Shown here piece by piece: positions 54,601 to 60,600 of a DNA stretch of 64,000 nt; positions within the stretch are counted from its first letter, which is position 1, and each line of letters opens with the position of its first letter. The position numbers and the translations under genes are program-made. The notes under the pieces were generated by a model. That model was given only the letters and a program-made list of their open reading frames with translations. It was not told the origin of the DNA and searched no databases. Source of the stretch: Nonomuraea spiralis (GTDB taxonomy: Bacteria; Actinomycetota; Actinomycetes; Streptosporangiales; Streptosporangiaceae); NCBI RefSeq assembly GCF_014648435.1, contig NZ_BMRC01000010.1, forward strand, positions 1-64,000. The letters run 5' to 3'.

Positions 54601-57600
54601 TTCCCTTCCGCGTCGGCGAGCCGGACCGTGTACCCGTCACGGCCGCCGTCGGTCACATGGGCGTGGGCGGGGCCGGTGAACGGCCCGTCCAGCTCGGCAG
54701 ACTCCACGCTGAACGGCATCGCGGGCCCGGCGTCCTCGGTACGCAACACCGCGATGGTCTGCAGGGCGCCGTCCAGCAACGCTTCCCAGTCCGCTCCGGC
54801 ACGCAGGACGCCGAGGGCCTCGCCGTCGCCGACGCGGACCTCGCGCAGCACCCGGAACCCGGGCCCGTAGTGCAGCCCGGCGCGGTCGAAGGCCCGGTAG
54901 AGGTCGTCGGCCGAACGGCTGCCCGTGCAGCGCGCCCCGATCTCCCCGAGGTCCAGCCGCCGCCGTGGGCCGTCCGCGCGTACCAGGGCGCCACGCGCGT
55001 GACCGTCCAGCTCGAAGCCGCCGTCGTCGTGCAGCGTGACCTCCAGGGGACGGGCCTCGCGCACCTCGTACGGACGCAGCCACCGAACCCGCTCGAACCG
55101 CACCGGCCCGGACACCCCGCCGCGCCGCGCCGCGATCGTCAGGAGGGCCACGCCGGGCAGCACGGGGACGCCGTCGATCAGGTGATCGGCCACCAGCCGG
55201 TCATCGGGACGGATGTGCTCCTGCCGGGCGGCCCGCGCCGGACGGCCGTCGCCCCCGACCCAGTGACGCCGGTCGCCCGCGAACGGGTACACCGGCAGCG
55301 GCACCCGCCGCCCGCCCGACGTCAGGTCGTCCCAGCGGAGGTCGTCCCCGGCCGTGTAGCGGTCGGCGCGGCGGCCCGCCTCGCCGCGTGCGGGGCGGGG
55401 GCCGTCGCGGAGCTGGGCGCGCAGATCAGCGAGGTCCCCGGTCACGTATGCGATCCGGGCCCCGGCCAGGTGCGGCCTGCCGACGGCGAGCGTACGGGCG
55501 ACGTCGCGCACGTCCAGCTCGGGGTGGGCGTCGAGATGGCCGGCCAGGTCGGTGCGCAGCCGTGCCAGCGCGGGTTCGTCCGCGGCCGACAGGGGGACGA
55601 CGACGTCCTCGCCGCCGCCGGTACGCGGTTCGCGGGCGGGCGCCTCGGCGACCACGAGGTGGCAGTTGGTGCCGCTGAAGCCGAAGCTGCTCACGGCCGC
55701 CACCCGCTCGCCGGAGCCGCCGGCCGTCCAGGGCGACAGTTCGGTGACCACTTCGAGCGCGCCGTCCGCGAAGTCGATCTTCGGGTTGGCCCGGACGAAC
55801 CCCGGCGAAGGCGGCAACTGCCGATGCCGCAACGCCAGCAACGTCTTGAGCAGCCCGCCGATCCCGGCCGCCATCGTGGTGTGGCCCACGTTCGCCTTGA
55901 GCGACCCGATGCGGCACGGGCGTTCGCGGTCCGTGCCGAACACCTTCGCCAGCGCCTTGACCTCGATCGGGTCGCCCAGTTCGGTGCCGGTGCCGTGCGT
56001 CTCGACGTAGTCGACCACGCCGGGATCGATCCCGGCCCGCCGGTGCACCTCGGTGAGCAGTTCCGCCTGCGAGGAGGCACTGGGGGCGGTGATGCCGTTC
56101 GTCGCGCCGTCGCCGTTGACGCCGCCGGCCCGGATGACGCCGTGCACGTGGTCGCCGTCCGCCAGCGCCCGGTCCAGGCGCTTCAGCACGACCACGCCGA
56201 CGCCCTCGCCCAGCACGATGCCGTCGGCCGACTCGTCGAACGGCGCGCAGGTGCCGGTCGGCGAGAGCATCCCGGCCTTGCTGCACCAGATGTGCATCCT
56301 CGGGGTGTTCATCACCGCCACCCCACCCGCGATCGCCGCCTCGCACTCGCCGCGCCGGATGCTCTCGCAGGCCAGGTGCACGGCCACCAACGAGGACGAG
56401 CACGCGGTGTCCACCGCCATGGTCGGCCCGCCGAAGTCCAGCAGGTACGCGATCCGCGCGGGCAACACCGACGAGGCGTTGCCGAGGAAGGCGTGCCCGG
56501 TGTCGTCGCGCCCGGCCGCGGCGAGCAGGCTCGCGTAGTCGCCGGCGCCGCAGCCCACGAAGCATCCCCACGGCCTGCGGCCGGATCTGCCGGCGTAACC
56601 GGCGTCCTCCAGGGCGTGCCACGCCTCCTGGAGGAAGAGGCGTTGCTGCGGGTCCATCGTCTCGGCTTCCAGGGGCGAGATGTTGAAGAAGCCCGCGTCG
56701 AAGGCGTCGACGTCGGTGAGCATGGCCGCCCACTTGCTGTACGTCCTGCCCGGGGCCATGCGGTCGGCGTCGTACACCGCCGACACGTCGAACCGTTCGG
56801 GGGGCACCTCCCGGATGCTGCACCGTCCCTCCGCCAGGTTGTCCCAGAACGTCCGGAGGTCGGGGGCGTCCGGGAAACGGCCGGCCATGCCGATGACGGC
56901 GATCTCCGTGCCGTCCCCGTCCCGCGCCGGAGGCTTCCCCGCGGGACGCACCTCCTCCAGGGTGACCGTGCCGGGTCGCGCGGGCGCCTTCCGGGCCTCC
57001 GTTCCCGGTTCGGTACGGTCACCGTCGAGCGAGGGCAGCCGCACCTGCCCCTCCCGCTCCGAAGTCTCGACCTGCTCGGCCTGCTCGGGCGGGGCGGTGG
57101 GTTCGGCGGCGGGCGGGACGTTCAGGCTGTCGGCCGCGGCGGCGTCGCGGACGGCGTCCACCAGGGCGGGGACGGTCGGGTGGTCGTAGACGGCGACGGA
57201 GTCCAGGTCGAGGCCGAAGCTCCGGTTCAGGTCGCGGACGATCTCCACGGCCCCGATCGAGTCCAGGCCCATCTCGCTGAAGCTCAACGCGTCGTCCACC
57301 TCGTGGGCCTCCAGGTAGAGGTGGTTCATGAGCGTCCCCTCGATGACCCGTCGCACCTCCACCGGCTCAGGCCCGACGCCCGCGGGAGCGGGCGAGGCAG
57401 GCGCGTCCGCGGACCTGGCGTCCGTAGCCGCAGGGCGGACGGACGTGGCAGCGGGGCGGGCAGGCGTGGGGTGGGGCTGCCCGAGCTGGATGCTGCCGGG
57501 CCCGTCCTTGGTGGCGGGCGGTTTGGGGGAGTCGGCGCGGAAGGTGTCCACCTTGGTGAAGTAGTCGTCGACGCGGGCCAGCGACTCCTCCCCCAGCACG

Positions 57601-60600
57601 CGTTCGTGCATCCCCGACTCCCCCGCGATGACGCCGGAGAGCCGGTCGAGCACCCGTCCGGCCAGCTCGGACTTGAGCGCCCGCAGCGCGGGCAGCGGCA
57701 GCGCGGCGATCGAGCGGGCATGCCTGAGCGCCGCCTTCAGCACCGCGTCCTGCGGCAGTACGGTCACCCCCGCGCCCCGCCGGGCCAGCTCCTCGCCCGT
57801 GACGGAACGGCCGGTGTAGAGCATCTCGTACGCCACCGACCGGCCCAGCCGCTCCTCAAGGATGTACGTCGCCCCCATCCCCGGCGTGAACCCGAACTTC
57901 ATGAAGTTGGCGCTGTAGACGCCTTCGGCGGCCATGACGACGAGGTCGGCGAACAGCCCGAAGGCCAGCCCGCCACCCGAGGCGTGCCCCTGGACGGCGG
58001 CGATGACCGGCCGGTCGCACCGCAGCAGCCCTTCGTACAGGAACGGCACGTCCGTGAAGCGTCCCTGGCCGCCCGCGAGCGTACGCAGCGCCTCGGGCGT
58101 GGCGCCCATGCTGAAGACGTTGCCGCTGCCGGTGAGGACGACCGCCTTGACGTCCTCGCGCCCGGCGATCTCGGCGAACACGGCCTGGAGGTCGTCGATG
58201 AGCTCCCTGGTGAACATGGACGCCCCCGCCCCCATCACCACCAGCGCCACCCCTTCGGGCAGCACCTCGAACCGCACCCCTTCCCCGTCCGGCACGAACT
58301 CCCCGACCGCGACCCGCGGCCCGGCGGGCGACCCGGCGTACGCGGGGGACGACTCGACGGGCGCGGCGGACGGCTCGGCGGGCTCGGCGGATGTGGTGCG
58401 CTGCCAGCGTCCGAGCCAGCACGACTCCTCCTGGAACGGGTAGACCGGCAGCGACACCCGCCGCCCGCCGTCGTGGCACTCACCCCACGGCACCCGCGCT
58501 CCCCCTGCCCAGGCCGCCGCCACCTCCTCCAGCCGCCCGGCACGGAACAGCCGCACACACTCCTCCGCCGTCGGCGTCCCGTCCCCGCCGCCGTCCCCGC
58601 CGCCGGAGCCGGTGAAGGCACGGGGGCCGGGACTCTCACCCCGCCCGTACGCCTCCAGCCCCGCCCGCAGCTCGGCCACGTCCTCCACGACGAGCGCCAG
58701 CCGCGCCGCCATGCCGGTACGGCCGACCTGCGAGGTGTAGGCGAGATCGGCCAGGGCCGTTCCACGCCCAGCCGAACCGCCGACAGTCTCCACGGCGCTC
58801 ACGCTGCCGACAGCGCTCACGCTGCCGACTGCGCTCACAGTGTCGACCGCGCTCACAGTGTCGACCGCGCTCACGGTGTCGTCCAGCGAGAGTCCCTGCC
58901 CGAGCTGGATCAGCGCGGCCGGGTCGAGGCCGAGGTCGCCCAGCGAGTCGGCGGGATCGAGCTGGTCGGCGGGTACGCCGAGCAACGCGGCCACCCGTTC
59001 CACGCCCCCGGCCGGGCCGCCCTGGCTTTCGGCCGAGCCGCCCTGCGACAGGAAGCCGGTCCAGGCGCGGGCGTAGTCGCGCAGCGCCTCGGGCGTACGG
59101 GCGGAGAGCACGAAGAGACATGGTCCGTCCGGGCTCGCCGCGAAGGCGGGTTCCGTGTGCTCCTCGACCAGGACGTGGGCGTTCGTACCGCCCGCGCCGA
59201 ACGCGCTGACCCCCGCCCGCCGGGGCGTTCCGTCGGCGCGGTTCCAGGGTTCGAGCGCGCGCTGCACGTGGAAGGGCGTGTCATCGAAGTCGATCTTCGG
59301 GTTCAGCTCCTCCGCGTGCAGGGACGGCACCAGTTGCCCGTGCTGGAGCTGCAGCAGCACCTTGGTGAGCCCGGCGATCCCGGCGGCGCCCTCCAGGTGG
59401 CCGATGTTGGACTTGACCGAGCCGATCGCGCAGTCCGCGTCCGACGGCAGGGCCTGGCGCATGCCCTCGACCTCGATCGGGTCGCCGAGCGAGGTGCCTG
59501 TGCCGTGCGCCTCGATGTAGCCGATGCTCGCCGGGTCCCAGCCGGACCTGCGGACGGCCGTACCGATGAGCGCGGCCTGCGAGCGCGGGCTCGGGACGGT
59601 GGCGCCGCTGGTCCTGCCGGTGTGGTTGACGGCGGTGGCGGCGATGACGCCGTAGATGTGGTCGCCGTCCTCCAGTGCCCGCGACAGCGGCCTGAGCAGG
59701 ACGGCCCCGACGCCTTCGCCGGGGACGTACCCGCTGCCGCCGGCGCCGAAGGCGCGGCACCGGCCGTCCTCCGACAGCCAGTGTCCCTGGGCGAGTTGCA
59801 GGTACTTCTGCGGATGGACGGTCGCGTTCACGCCGCCGGCCAGGGCGAAGCCGCACTCTCCGCGCCGCAGGCTCTCCACGGCCAGGTGCACGGCGGTCAG
59901 GGAGGAGGAGCAGGCGGTGTCCAGCGCGATGCTCGGCCCGTGGAGGTCGAAGGTGTAGGAGACGCGGTTGGCGATGGAGGCGTGCATGGCGGTGGGGGCG
60001 ACGCCGCCCTCCCCGCCCTCGACGAGCTGGTAGTGGTTCCACATCACGCCCGCGAACACGCCGACGCTCTCGTCCGACAACGTCTCCGGCGGGTGGCCGG
60101 CGTCCTCCAGGGTGTGCCAGCAGGTCTGGAGGAACAGCCGTTCCTGCGGGTCCATACGTTCGGCGTCGCGGCGGGAGATGCCGAAGAAGGCGGGGTCGAA
60201 GCGGTCGACGCCGTCGAGGAAGCCACCCCATTTGCCGTACGTCCTGCCTTCGGCGCCCTTCTCGGGGTCGAAGATCTCGTCGTGGTTCCAGCGGCCGTCC
60301 GGGATCTCCTCGATGCAGTCGCGGCCGTCGGCGAGGTTGCGCCAGAAGGCGCGCAGGTCCGGCGCCTGGGGGTAGCGCCCGGCCAGGCCGACGACGGCGA
60401 TGGGCTCGCCGGCCCACGCCACCGGCTCCCCTGCCGCCGACTGTCCCACCGACCGTCCCGTCGGTCGTGCCATCGGTTCCCGGGTGGGCCCGCCCGGCTC
60501 CGGCGGCGGGGCCGGCAGGAGGGTGGGGACGCGCGCGGCGTCGCCGTGCAGCACCGTCAGGACGTCCTCCGGGCCGCACAGGGCGCGGTCGAGCACGTCG

